DNA from: Theodoxus fluviatilis
Taxonomy: Eukaryota > Mollusca > Gastropoda > Cycloneritida > Neritidae
Assembly (NCBI GenBank): GCA_034096865.1
Contig: JAWQFJ010028799.1
Location: 18,810 to 82,809 of the forward strand
Direction of reading: 5' to 3'
Length of the DNA stretch: 64,000 bases
Shown: positions 44,400 through 57,708 of the stretch, piece after piece
Numbering within the stretch: position 1 is the stretch's first letter
Layout: each line of letters starts with the position of its first letter
Notes under the pieces: model-generated
Databases searched by the model: none
The model's input: only the letters and a program-made list of their open reading frames with translations
Told to the model about the DNA's origin: nothing
Program-made: the position numbers and the translations under genes

Positions 44400-45183
44400 A
44401 GTTGTGCAAAATAGGGAGATGGGGACTCAAAAATAGGGAGATTTCAATCAAAAGAGGGAGATTTTTATTTTTAGCCCTTACAGCGGTGCTAAAACACGAG
44501 CAAATTAGGCAAACATGCACACCTTTCATTAACTTTGAGATTGCTGATGAACTGTTACAGATAGACACATAAAGTAATAACACAAAATGCTTGAAATTGA
44601 ATGAACAATATTTTGGTGTGCAGTTTATAGTCTTTATTCAAATCCTGATTTTTTTCGGTCAAATTTTATATGGTAAACATTTGTGGGTTTTTCACTCCTT
44701 GAGAAATAATACAGGTAAATCACTATGCAATAGTGGGTAAATACCCTATAAACCCTACTGGATGTTTGGTTTAATCATCTGTGCATACTAATGTATCATT
44801 CTCTTTGACCAAAAATGCACTCTTTAAATTACCATGTAAATTCGATGATCCAGGTATTAGAGAGGCAAAATGAAGTAATTCTGATTACCTATACTCTTTC
44901 ATCTTAACCAATATTCCTCAAATTATTGCAAATGTAGAACTGAATAGCATCAATATGTGGATAATTCAACATGAAAACAGTCTGCAGTAAAGTTTGTCTC
45001 CTACATTCACGATTTGATAATTTGTCTGTAATAAAACTGAAAAATTCTACTGATTTTTGTCATTATGAGACACAAGAAGGCATTACACACTACACAAACA
45101 TTTTCAAAAACTTACCTCAAACCAGCAATACTACAAAAACATCCAGAAAATTGCTATACTCATGAATACCCTTTCATGCAAAA
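44400..45183. other. Left arm of the hAT-like element, no coding signal
   Basis: A/T-rich with GGGAGAT repeats near the TIR (44413-44465). No recognisable motif. Confidence 0.55.
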
Positions 45184-46059
45184 CAAGAAGGGCAAAGCCC
45201 ATACGACTCACATGCTTGACCTTGACCTTTACATGACCTTGACCTTCAGGTGACCTTCAAGGTCAAGGCCAATTAACTACACCTAGCAATGACATCATAC
45301 ACTAAACTAAGAAATGCTTTACACTTTTTTCCTACCAAAATACATGTGACCTTGACCCAAGGTCAAGGTCATCCAAGGTCATGCAACACAAAGCTGTTAA
45401 TTCAAGACATAGGAAGCACAATCGTGCTTATTGGCACTTTCTACCATGAGATATAGTCACTTTTAGTGGTTCACTACCCCATTTTGGTCACATTTCATAA
45501 GGGTCAAAGTGACCTTGACCTTGATGAAATGTGACCAAATGTGATGCGCTCTGACGAAGGGTACACAAAGTCGCTGCAGCGAACCGGCTCTAAGGCGAGC
45601 AGCGCAGGTTGACCTAATTTTTGGCTATTTTGGGATATCTCCATTTTTAGCATCTATAGACCCATTTCTATAATATACATAAGTATTATAGTCAGATTCG
45701 ATCATTTTATTGATACAAAATGACATTAAAGGCTGTAATTATGTCCAATTATAAGCTACAGTTCCCGAATTTTGACGCTACGTGACCGCACACTCCCTCA
45801 AACAAAGCCCTGCATGGCGCATACCGATGGAAAGTTCAGCGTTGGCTCTGTGACGTCATTTCATTCATAGAAACCTTCCGCGGGAAGCGTGGAGGTGTAA
45901 GCCTTCCAAATATGGTAAACAGAAGCTGACATTTAAACCAATCAGAGCAAGCTACGCATTTTCCCCTTGGATACCTGAAAAGACGCCTCTTACGATTGGC
46001 TGAAACGCACCAGGGGAAGTTACTCTTCCATGCTCTGTGTCGATGTGTGGACGAAAAAC

Positions 46060-47610
46060 ATGGCTGAACGAAAGCAAAAACGTCTTGCTTCACTTCTAAA
46101 TCAAAGCAATGCCGCAAATTTGTCTGGTGAAGATCAAATCGAGCTTCAGAGTCTCATCGAAGAGTACTTCATTGAAGATCCAGCCAAAGATGAAAGTGAC
46201 TCTGATGAGGAAACGGACTGCAACGCCGGCGATTTTGACACCGAGTCGGAGAAAGAAAGCGACGCTGAAGACGATGCAGCACCACTAATTCACGAGGAGG
46301 TAGTGACAGTTACCGGAGAAGCTCACAGTTCTTGTGAAGAATTCCACAACCTTGCTGGAAATTTTGCGTTTCCAACTGTCGAAGCAGTTGAACAATTTGC
46401 ATGCAAGTGCAAACAAATCAAAGTTGCGGCCGAATGTGATGTGTGCCCAGAGGAGAGAAGGGGGTGCATTGCCCAGTTCACTCATCAGGAGGTGGTGGAT
46501 TTTCAACTGAATCTCTATGGTATGACAAAAGGTGAGATCAATGTCTTACAGCTCAGGAGTTTATTTTTATTTGGTCATGGCATGAATTAGCAATGTGCAT
46601 GTTCTTTTTTCTCTTGATATTAAATTTCTTTTTTAATGAATAGAGTGGCAGAATTAATGATAATCCAGTGCATTATGCTGATGATGTATATTTTTTGTTT
46701 GATTAATATTTTGTATGCAAGTCACTACTAATATTTACACATCACCTCACGATGGTTGTAAAATGCTGCTATTCACTGCAATGAAAAGAGTATGTATTTG
46801 GAAAGCAAAATGTGATTCTAATTTGTGATTTTGTGAGCATTTATTATAATGATGTTAAACTGTGTACCATTTTGATAGTTTTATCTTTGTTTTCAGATGA
46901 AGTGGACATGATTGTCATGGGGGTTTTTAGTGCCAACATGGCACAGGGCCCCTACACTGAAAGCAGCAAGAAGGGAGCTCAGAAGAAGGAACGCGAGAAG
47001 ACGAGGGTCACCTACACAATCCTGAATCGACTTGTCTGCAAAACTACATTCATGTTTCTTACTGGGTGAGTTATGTTCTGGTAGTGTTATATTTAGTTCA
47101 GTTGCTGCCCTACACATACACCACTGGGTGTACTGGTTAATGATGATGATGATATTTAGTTCAAGGGCGCCTGGTCGTAAGAGCCCCTATATTGTTTGTG
47201 AAGAACGGTGTTATAATATTGAATGTTTTGTCCTGTTTGTCCCTTCAGAGTGTATGTGTGCTTGTTTAAAAAAAATTGTGCAATGTTTTGCAGTGTTGGA
47301 GACAAGAGGTTGAGAAACCTAATGGCCCATTTCAAGGAGCAAGGTGGTCCCTGTCCTCGGCAAAGTAAACGAGGGGGCAGAAAAAACAACACGAAATCGC
47401 TGACCCATGACGACACCAACAGAGTCTTTAGATTCATTCAAAACTACGCGGAAGACCACGCTGTGTCACTCCCTGGTCGTGTTCCTGGCTTCAACAGAGA
47501 CGACATCCTTTTACTGCCATCTTCCACCACGAAAGGACGAGTTCATGAGCTTTTCCAAGCAGCTTGCCAAGAACAAGGTAGCTATATTGTTGTATTTTAT
47601 CTCATAATTA

Positions 47611-47643
<33 letters not shown>

Positions 47644-49044
47644 TGTGCACAGCTACACCAGTAAAATTGGACACATTTTTTTCATTCTCAGCAACAACAG
47701 AAGCTTATAGTTATAAACTTTCATTGGTGTTCTATTTACTTTTTTAGAGGGGAATTTTAATAGCACAAAATCATCATGCTGGGGGGTAATACCCCCCCCC
47801 CCCCCTCTCTCTCTCTCTCTGCCTGTCTGTCTGACTATTTTCTGTTGTTTCTATGCATGTATCTTTCTCTGATAACTGTTTATTTTCTTTGCACAGGTCA
47901 TCGTTCTGTTTGCGTGTCGACCTTCCGGAAACTGTGGGCAGCTCTCCTTCCCTTTGTTGTGGTTTCCAAGCCGATGACCGACCTCTGTTTCGTCTGCCAG
48001 AAAAACAACTACCGAATTTTTCGGGCAGCTAACATAACAGACGAAGAAAAGCAGGAACTTCTTCGGACGCAAATGGAGCACTTGGAGAAGGTCGATGAGG
48101 AAAGATTACTTTATCGCAGGCAGACTGCAGTCAGTAAGGAAGTGGTTGCTGAACAAAGAGTGACAAGTCTGGGCCCCAATCAGCCGTGCAGCAGGGACAT
48201 CACCATGCACTACTCATTTGACTTTGCCCAACAGGTGCATATTCCTCACAGTCCCTACCAGCCAGGCCCTATCTACTTCATGACTCCCAGAAAAGTAGGC
48301 ATATTTGGTGTAAACTGTGAAGGCCTCCCACAGCAAATCAATTATTTGATCGATGAAGGGGCTTCAACAACTAAGGGGTCAAACGCTGTCATCTCCTACC
48401 TTCATCATTTCTTCGGAAACTATGGCCTTGGGGAGTCGCATGCTGACCTGCACTGTGATAATTGTGCTGGCCAGAATAAGAATAAGTTTGTGCTCTGGTA
48501 CTTCGCTTGGCGAGTAATGACGGGCCAGCATCAAACAGTCACCATCAATTTCATGCCTCCTGGCCACACCAAATTCTCACCTGACTGGTGTTTTGGCCTC
48601 CTCAAAAAATGTTTCAGGAAGTCGGAGGTTCACTGCCTTGACGATTTGTGTGATGCAGTTCGACGGAGCACTTCGGTGAAGAAAGTGAATGTTCCTCAGC
48701 TGGTTACCACCGAAAACGGACAAATTCATGTCACGTCATACAACTGGCAGGCCTTCCTCTCTCCGTTCTTCCGACCGCTTCCAGGAATGAAGAAGGTTGG
48801 CCATTTCCGATTCTCGTCAGAAGTGCCAGGCAGTGTTTTCTTCCGAGAATCTCTTGGTGATGATGAAACGGAGTTCAGGATGTTGACGGATGTCCGCGCT
48901 GTGAGAACTCTCAGGGATGCTCTTCCTCCTGTCATCCCACCACCTGGTTTGTCCAGGGAAAGGAAACTGTATTTGTTTCAGAACATCAGGGCTTTTGTCA
49001 CTCCAGACAAACAAGATGTGTTGTGTCCTCACCCCGATGTTTGA
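46060..49044 (+). CDS. Spliced transposase-like gene, four exons, 690 aa, open
   Basis: Exons 46060-46531, 46897-47065, 47294-47577 and 47897-49044 are joined by GT-AG introns with matching phases (1, 0-crossing GGT, 1), giving one open frame to TGA at 49042. ATG 46060 (MAERKQKRL) is used; an in-frame ATG at 46030 is possible. The N-terminus is acidic; CDVCPEERRGC (exon 1) and CFVCQKN (exon 4) may bind zinc. Exon 4 has an RNase H-like pattern: MHYSFDFAQ (D at 48220), LHCDNCAGQNKNK (D at 48457) and PGHTKFSPDWCFG (D at 48583), fitting a DDD catalytic triad. From memory the LHCDNCAGQNKN...GHTKFSPD block belongs to proteins annotated DUF7869. Cut-and-paste activity is inferred from the TIRs and duplication around it. 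Confidence 0.75.
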
Positions 49045-49980
49045 AGAAAGAACACAAAAAACACAAACAAACAAACAATTGAATACAAAGGTGTGAATTA
49101 TTATTTCAGTGTAAACAATTATAATGCTAATAATAATTATTATTCTCTGGACTTAAAAGTGAAAATTGTGGATTTGAAAACTGTGGATTTGAGACACTGC
49201 CTGTCCGGCTTAGACATGTTGTGCTTTGGTGTGGTGATTTATCGCCGCAATCTGGATTATTTATATTCCACAATGGATATATCCTTCTGCTTCAAATGAT
49301 TTTCCTCAACATAAGCCTGCAGCTGCATCTCCATGCTTTCCAGGCAAGTGAATTTGAATGTTCAAATGTTGGTGAACATGTTGCATGGAATCCATGTTTT
49401 GCTCGTTTGTTTGTTTGGTTTAAAACAAACATTTTTAAATCATTAATAATTATTGTTCAATTTGTTGTTATTATTATTATTAATCATGCCATACTAGATC
49501 ATAATCATATTTTATGATTGTTTTCAACAACAGTTTAGTACATGAAACCATTAGAGTTGTTTCCATGATTGTTTTTTTAAGTCATTTCTGTCGCGATTTT
49601 TTGGTTTGAACGCCAAAACATGGTACTTTTTAAAGGCTGTTGTAACAAAAATGTAGGTATCCAGCATAGTAGTTTGCACTTAAATTTATTTAGAGATATA
49701 TGGCCAACATAACTGCCAAGTTTCATTGACTTTGGAGAAGTTTAAACCCCTGTTGCTAAGGAGTTTTTGTGCATACCCAGTTGTTTGTCTTTAAACGGCG
49801 ATTTCTCAAAATGGCGGTTCATACATATGTCGACTTTAAAACAGTTTTACTCAACTTAGAATTAAGCTACAGAAATAAACCTTACACCACCAGAAAGCTT
49901 ATTTCTTGTAGTTTCTTGTGGTACCAAGCACTACATTTAGCCAAAATTTCACTTTGTGTACCTTTTGTGGGAGTGCATCA
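49045..49980 (+). other. 3' non-coding arm of the DUF7869-like transposon
   Basis: A/T-rich 3'UTR and arm with ACAAACAAACAAAC at 49062-49077 and AATAATAATTATTATT-type runs; no ORF of interest. Ends in the right TIR. Confidence 0.6.
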
Positions 49981-50472
49981 CAAATGTGTCTTATGATAAA
50001 AGTATAACATGTGTACTACAATGTTATGAAGTTTGGAACAGTTATCTTCCATAGTTCAGGGGCAAGGTCGCTTCAAAATATGTATACAATCCAACTTTGA
50101 AGAGCTCCTGTGACCTTGACCTTGAAGCAAGGTCAACCAAACTGGTATCAAAAGATAGGGATTACTTTGCCCTATATACCATATATAGGTCAGGTATCCA
50201 ATCTCAAAAACTTCAGAGAAAATTGAGAAAATGTGAAAAATGGCTGTTTTTAGACAACATTTATGGCCCCTGCGACCTTGACCTTGAAGCAATGTCAAGT
50301 CACTTGTATGTTTTTTTAGGCCTTGTCATCATACACCATCATGCCACATTTGGTATTGATAGACTTAATAGTCTCTGAGAAAAATCCAACGTTAAAGTTT
50401 TCGGACGCCCGGACGCCCGGACGGACGAAACGGGTGAGTACATAGACTCCCTTTTGCTTCGCATGTGAGTCA

Positions 50473-50975
50473 AAAAACCCCACCAAATCACTGGTGAAGG
50501 TAGGAGGCACATTCACACATACCAGTGTGTCCAACTGCGGGAAGCAGTCTCATCCAAACCAGTGATCCAGTTTGCATAAAACTTGGAAGTACACCCAGTA
50601 ATCTAATTGCATGAAACTTGAGAGTACATGCAGTAATCCAGTTGCAATGAAATTTAAAGTACAACACAGTAATCCAGTTGCAAAAGTCAATTTACTCAGC
50701 GTCAGAGTCGATCTACGCGAGGAGTTTCGACTCGCCCATGAACGGCGCAATTGAATTAGTCGCGCTTACCACGATAAGGGTTAGATATGTGTACCATCCC
50801 AGGTCACAAACTGCATAAAAATTTAATAAAAATCAGCTGAAAGTGGAATAAAAAACTCAGAAATCAGCTGAAACGCTGATAAGTCCCATCTCTGCTGGCA
50901 CATTGTTGCCTCTGCCCTAGTCATTGCATTCTCAAGCGAGTCAATTAAGGTCGTCCACTGAAGCCTTCGGTGCAG
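50473..50975. other. hAT-like element interior, no coding signal
   Basis: Contains short imperfect direct repeats of AGTAATC(C/T)A(G/A)TTGCA (50600-50685) and nothing else recognisable. Confidence 0.55.
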
Positions 50976-51323
50976 TCACAAAAAATTTCCTATGGATCCT
51001 GCTGTACGTGCAGCTGCATCTTCATTAGACTTGTGGACCTCCGATTTCAAGTGCTTAGAAATGTCATTCTTGCCTCCGTGGCTCACGTTGATGTCTTTTT
51101 TGCAGAACGTGCAAAACGCGTGTGATTTCGATTTCGACGATGGGCGAAATGCCGGGAATTCCGATTTCCACTCAGCCTTCCACTTTGCGCTGTACTTTGC
51201 TCTCTTTCTGCTTCTGACAAGAGTGGACTTTCTTTTCTCATCCTCTGTGTCACGCTCACTGTCGGATTCAGAATCGGTTTCGCGAGTCTTTCTCTTTGAG
51301 TTTTCAATGGACGCCATCTTCAT
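50976..51323 (-). CDS. BED-type zinc-finger N-terminal ORF of the hAT-like element
   Basis: A 115-codon frame reads MKMASIENSKRKTRE, an acidic/basic stretch, then a BED-like finger: KWKAEWKSEFPAF, CTFCKKDINVSHGGKNDISKH and LKSEVH (C-x2-C...H-x4-H), the N-terminal DNA-binding module of many animal hAT transposases. It ends GSIGNFL* with no catalytic domain downstream (toward 50473), so the transposase is truncated or further exons are lost. A CCAAT-type motif ATTGG lies upstream at 51370. Confidence 0.6.
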   Translation of the reverse strand: MKMASIENSKRKTRETDSESDSERDTEDEKRKSTLVRSRKRAKYSAKWKAEWKSEFPAFRPSSKSKSHAFCTFCKKDINVSHGGKNDISKHLKSEVHKSNEDAAARTAGSIGNFL

Positions 51324-51633
51324 TGAGATCGGTCAAGCAAAATGGCGGCTATTCCAGGTTGTAAACTGGCTCTCGATTGGACGAAGGTCCTGACTCAACT
51401 AATCAAAACAATTGTACTGCAGATCTGTGGAATGACCTTCAGTGGCGCGGTAGAAAGTTCGGATCGTCATGTAAATGCTTCGGAAACGAAATAAACCTTT
51501 CAAAATTTTTCATTTTCGGGAGATCGGTGAAAAAAAAATCGGGAGATTTACGAAGCTAGCGGGAGGTCGGGAGATAGGGTCTGAAATCGGGAGTCTCCCG
51601 CTAAAATCGGGAGAGTAAACAGGTCTGTCCCCA

Positions 51634-52033
51634 GGTCACTCTCCTCCTCCACCGGTTCTGAACCCTATGAGGTCGGTGCTTCTGGGCCTGGCTGCCACTC
51701 AGCTCTCTGCCCTCTCGCCCACCTCCACCACCTCTCCGAACCTCCCTGGGGCAGAGCTCCCCCCCTTGGAGAGAGTCCCACCTCTACTCCACATTCCAAC
51801 CCCGTCTCCCCTCCCCTCCCCTTCCCCCCCCCTCTCTGCTTCCCCCCACTCCTCCCTCTCCCCCTACCTCCCTCTTCCCCTCCAACCCCCAGCTCCCCTC
51901 CTGCCCCCAGTCTCCCCATCTCCCGCCTGGTGCACCTCCCCTCAGCCCCTCCCTGTCCCTCCTCAGCTCCCCGACCCCTCCCCCCTCCCCCTCCACATCC
52001 CCCACCCCTCGCCGCCAAGCACTCTGGCCTCCA
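51634..52033 (+). pseudogene. LINE copy 4: Pro-rich linker
   Basis: VLLGLAATQLSAL and a long Pro/Ser/Leu-rich stretch continue copy 4 after the hAT-like element. A frame change occurs before the RT frame at 52034. Confidence 0.65.
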
Positions 52034-53776
52034 ATGTGGTCCCGCTGGGCAGACCGCATTCGCCAGACCACCCTAGACACGCTGGACCAGACTGTCAGGG
52101 ACTTGTCCCAGGACATTGTCTTCACTGCTCAGGACCTCTTGAGAAGTGAGCCAGAGCCAGCCCAGCGTGACCCACGCCCTGAGAACCCCTCTTCAACAAG
52201 GCGTCAGCATAGAAGCCAAGCTAGGCAGCAGCAACGGGTGAGGAGGCGCCTCCACCACCACCCTGAGCAGGCCAGCCTCATTCAGAAACTATACGCCAGA
52301 TACCCACGCAGGGCCATGAGAAAGATTTCTGAAGAGCCCAGGCTCCCCTTCTCTGGCTCCTCAGAGGACCTTTATTGTCACCTCCAAGCCACAGGCAACA
52401 AGCCGCCTCCTAGTCCTTCCCAACTCGATCTGATCAAATCCCTCTACGAGGGCTGTGGCTGGGCTCCGCTGGACAGTGAGGACACCGAGCTCCTCTCGTC
52501 ACCCCCTTCCCTCCGGGAGATCCAACGCAAACTCCGTCGCGCTGTCAACACAGCCCCAGGAGAGGACCAGGTTGAATACCGGCACCTCCGCGCCTGTGAC
52601 CCAACCGGCGAACTTCTGGCTCACCTATTTGAGCTGGTCCACCGGCTGGGCATCCCCACCCAGTGGCGGCAGAGTAGGACTGTCCTCATACACAAGAAAG
52701 GCAGCCTGAACGACCCGGCTAACTTCCGGCCCATCTCCCTACTCAGCTGCCTGTATAAGCTATATAGCGGGGTCCTTGCTTCCAGGCTGGCCTCGGTCGC
52801 GGTCTCCAAAGGCTGGATCTCCCCAGCCCAGAAGGGCTTCATCCCAGGCGTTCATGGTCTGCAGGAGCACCTGTACATCCTGCAGACTGCCATCAGGGAT
52901 GCTGCTGCCAACAAGAAAGACCTCGTCGTGGCCTGGCTGGATCTGGCCAACGCCTTCGGTTCCATCCCCCACCTGGTCCTGGACTCTCTGTTCCAGTCTC
53001 TCCCAATCCCTGACTCCACCAGGTCCGTCCTTCGGGATATCTACTCCCAAACCGAGTCCCACTACAGAGTGGGCAGCACCAACATTTCCTTCCACCCTAC
53101 TGCGGGAGTGAAGCAAGGTGATGGGCTCAGTCCCATCATCTTCAACCTGGCAGTTGAGTCGCTCCCCGTCCGAACCATCCCCGGTGGCCCCGACGAGCCC
53201 TGCCGGCACGGATGTGGCAAAACTGAAACGAGCCACCACGTCACCGGTTTGTGCCCCGGCCTTGCGCCTCTATACCAGCAACACCACGACGCGGTGCAGG
53301 ACATCCTCGTCTCCACCATCAAGCGACACACCGACTTTCCGGTCTATGTCAGAACCCAACTCCCCGACGGTCTAGTTCCGGACGTCACTGCTGACGGCCT
53401 CGACACCCTCATCCTCATCGACGTCTGCTGCCCTATTTTCTGCATGGGAAACGTTTCTTTTTCCTGCAGCACTTCCTGCCTGGTTTCAAAATGGACAGCT
53501 TCCTGGTTAGGCAGCAGACATATACCCAGCATGATGGGCGTCAGGCACCAGAAGGTCGCCAAGTACAGCAGCCATGGCCCCACCCTCCCCCTCATTGTCA
53601 GTACCCTAGGCTCCTGGCTCCCCTCCAACGAGGAAATCACACAGCAGCTGGGCATCCGACCCCGACGCTGGAGATCCGCCAAGAGGCGAATGAGAACCAC
53701 CGCCCTCGAGAAAACCGCCTTCATCGTGGAAGCGTTCCTCCACCAGACACCTCAGGAGGAAAATCACACGGCCTGA
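52034..53776 (+). CDS. LINE copy 4 RT N-half fused in frame to the array RLE domain (580 aa open)
   Basis: Bases 52034-53160 encode the LINE RT from MWSRWADRIRQTT through EDQVEYRHLRACDP, RTVLIHKKGSLNDPANFRPI, SKGWISPAQKGFIPG, VAWLDLANAFGSIPH and GVKQGDGLSPIIFNLAVE. At 53160/53161 the frame passes straight into LPVRTIPGGPDEPCRHGCGK, the zinc motif and PD...D core of array unit 3, with the 27-codon insert and a stop at 53776. The YADD catalytic box and thumb are skipped, so RT activity is not expected. The frame is longer than any other in the LINE copies and has no stop. Read as the junction of a 3'-truncated LINE insertion, not as a natural gene. Confidence 0.7.
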   Translation: MWSRWADRIRQTTLDTLDQTVRDLSQDIVFTAQDLLRSEPEPAQRDPRPENPSSTRRQHRSQARQQQRVRRRLHHHPEQASLIQKLYARYPRRAMRKISEEPRLPFSGSSEDLYCHLQATGNKPPPSPSQLDLIKSLYEGCGWAPLDSEDTELLSSPPSLREIQRKLRRAVNTAPGEDQVEYRHLRACDPTGELLAHLFELVHRLGIPTQWRQSRTVLIHKKGSLNDPANFRPISLLSCLYKLYSGVLASRLASVAVSKGWISPAQKGFIPGVHGLQEHLYILQTAIRDAAANKKDLVVAWLDLANAFGSIPHLVLDSLFQSLPIPDSTRSVLRDIYSQTESHYRVGSTNISFHPTAGVKQGDGLSPIIFNLAVESLPVRTIPGGPDEPCRHGCGKTETSHHVTGLCPGLAPLYQQHHDAVQDILVSTIKRHTDFPVYVRTQLPDGLVPDVTADGLDTLILIDVCCPIFCMGNVSFSCSTSCLVSKWTASWLGSRHIPSMMGVRHQKVAKYSSHGPTLPLIVSTLGSWLPSNEEITQQLGIRPRRWRSAKRRMRTTALEKTAFIVEAFLHQTPQEENHTA

Positions 53777-54020
53777 TCTCCGTCTTCGGATAGACATGTG
53801 AAGGAAGAAATAGAAGAATTGTTCTGGGGGGGGAAAAGTGGGCCACGCTAAACATCCACAAGAGCAGATGGCCGTTCCCTACCCCCTGCCAGACCCCCAC
53901 CAGAAAGAACACAAGGGGAGATGATGCGGTTCCAACCCTCCCTTGTATCAGGACCCACCCCTGGGTCAGTCGTCACCTCCCCAGCCCCCAAAAACATCAC
54001 CCTTTCAAGGACGACCACTG
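53777..54020 (+). mobile_element. 3'UTR of array unit 3
   Basis: TCTCCGTCTTCGGATAGA, the G-run after ATTGTTCTG and GTCAGTCGTCACCTCCCCAG match the other units. The match ends at GACCACTGGGGT (54024), before the CAACGGCTCTGACCCC segment of units 1 and 2. Confidence 0.8.
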
Positions 54021-54261
54021 GGGTACCAAGCAGATGTAATAGCCATGTACGTTAGTATATATTGTGATTATTATCTTATGTTATGTGTATATGTTTGATT
54101 GTTGTGTGCATGTTTGCACCTGCCATAATGTTTTGTATTAGGGTGTGCATTCTTTTCTTATGGATGTGAATGTGTGTGTGTGCGCCTTGAGTCGCCTAAG
54201 TGGTGAGATATGTGCGCATGATAAATTATCGTCTTATTATTAAATTATCGTATTATTACTT
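54021..54261 (+). repeat. SINE/LINE-type 3' tail
   Basis: CGCCTTGAGTCGCCTAAGTG and GTGCGCATGATAAATTATCG followed by TTATTA/AAATTATCG repeats resemble the conserved tail of many metazoan SINEs and LINEs. Its 5' limit is unclear. Confidence 0.45.
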
Positions 54262-54540
54262 GCCTTGTCCTCATGGACAGATACACTGTCCGAGCCCCCC
54301 CACCCACCACCCACCTGAGAGCAACTCTCCCCAGATCTCTCTCCGCCGGTTCCTAACCCCATGAGCTCGATTCTCCTAGACCTAGCTGCCATGCAGCTCT
54401 CTGGTCTTGGCACTCGCCAGAGCAGTTTCTCTGCCCGACCGGCTCACCGAGCCCCCGCGTATCTTCTACAGAGAGTTTTGTTCCAGTCTATGATCTCACC
54501 CCGTCCCTCCTCCCCGTCCCTCTTCCCAGATTTTTTTCCC
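54262..54540 (+). mobile_element. Fragment of the U2-headed LINE (Pro-rich linker)
   Basis: GAGAGCAACTCTCCCCAGAT and CTAGACCTAGCTGCCATGCA correspond to 7118-7200 of copy 1. It includes the empty hAT target site. Isolated fragment, dead. Confidence 0.7.
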
Positions 54541-55532
54541 ACTTTTATTTTTTCCTTCTTTGGGAAGGGAAGCAAGTATCACTGTTTAAAATTTTCCCTT
54601 GTGAGGATGCTTTTTCCTGGAATATACATAAATAACTACACATTATTGTGGTTGAAATATCTCATTTTTCAGCTTTAACCTCATGTACAGTGGAACCTGC
54701 GAATAGCGAACCTCTAAATAGACCACACCTCGCAATTGCACTGGGTCACGGCCGGCACGGATTGATTTCTTAAGAAAATTACCTCTGAATAGCACCAAAC
54801 CTCGCGATTGCGATTAGCGATACCCCTCTTCCGGTCCCGACCGCGGTTTTTACCTGCAAATAGCACCACTTTGGCTCAATAAAAGCGACATGCGCAGAAG
54901 GCCTATCCTTGCCGAGTTGCACGCGGTGACCTCACTTTCACTTCATTGGCACACGCGCAGTACAGTATCCTGCCACACAGGGACCTCTCTGTGTTCGGAT
55001 CGCGGAAGGCAAGCATGCGATGTGTTTGAAAGCTCAGGATCCCTTAGCAGCGGGAGGCTCGAGAAAACTAGCTGCTGCTAGTTCAGGTCAAATGGAAACC
55101 CAAGACTGACCTCTCTGTGTTCGGCTCGCGGTAGGCAAGCATGCGATGTGTTTGAAAGCTCAGGATAACGCACAGCGTGGCGTCAGAAGCCTCGTAAACA
55201 GATTCAATCCATGAAGTGAACACAATCGCTCGCACAGTATCCTTACACGCATAGATCTCGATCTCGGATTAACCCTCTTGTGCATGCAACGCCCGATAAC
55301 GCCCGCCACTTTTTGTAAGCGCTTGTGCATAGACCGCCCGCTAACGCCCGGGGAGACCCCACCTATAAATAAAGAGAGATTCCCTGTCTATTTTTGGTCA
55401 GAGCCTCGGTTTGATTATACCCACAATGCACCGGGTCTTCCGTCCGCCTGAACAGCGTAAGTTTGGAATTTTCCGAGAGTAGCGTGTGCGTGAACGAATT
55501 TTTGATTTCAAGAGAAGTTTGTGCAGTTCAAA

Positions 55533-57699
<2,167 letters not shown>

Positions 57700-57708
<9 letters not shown>

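Larger units (their letters stand above)
45542..49980 (+). mobile_element. 4.4-kb autonomous-looking TIR DNA transposon (DUF7869-like transposase)
   Basis: Ends TGATGC...GCATCA with ~30-base imperfect inverted repeats (about 25 of 30 positions agree, including GGTACACAAAGT). A 6-base duplication CAAATG (45536-45541, 49981-49986) is confirmed by uninterrupted H copies such as 16123-16135. The interior holds one four-exon gene on the plus strand, with A/T-rich arms. The combination of clean ends, precise duplication and open gene suggests a recent insertion. Confidence 0.85.
45184..50472 (-). mobile_element. Helentron-like repeat, copy H3, split by a TIR transposon
   Basis: Left part 45184-45541 and right part 49981-50472 together restore a full copy of the H family: the canonical GTGACCAAATGTGTCTCATGAT is cut at CAAATG by the 4.4-kb element. 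The usual TCAAGGTCA/TGACCTTGA sites and both 11-base subterminal inverted repeats are present. The flanks remain A/A. Confidence 0.75.
44383..51627 (-). mobile_element. hAT-like TIR element (7.2 kb with nested insertions) in LINE copy 4
   Basis: Terminal inverted repeats CAGACCTGTTTAC / GTAAACAGGTCTG are flanked by TCCCCA (44377-44382, 51628-51633); the empty site is seen in LINE copies at 7128-7140 and 54318-54330. Both ends carry repeated GGGAGAT/ATCTCCC motifs. Without Helentron-like H3 and its insertion the element is about 2 kb. The only coding part is a BED-finger exon on the minus strand. A 6-bp duplication is short for hAT (usually 8), so the superfamily rests mainly on the BED finger. 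Confidence 0.65.
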
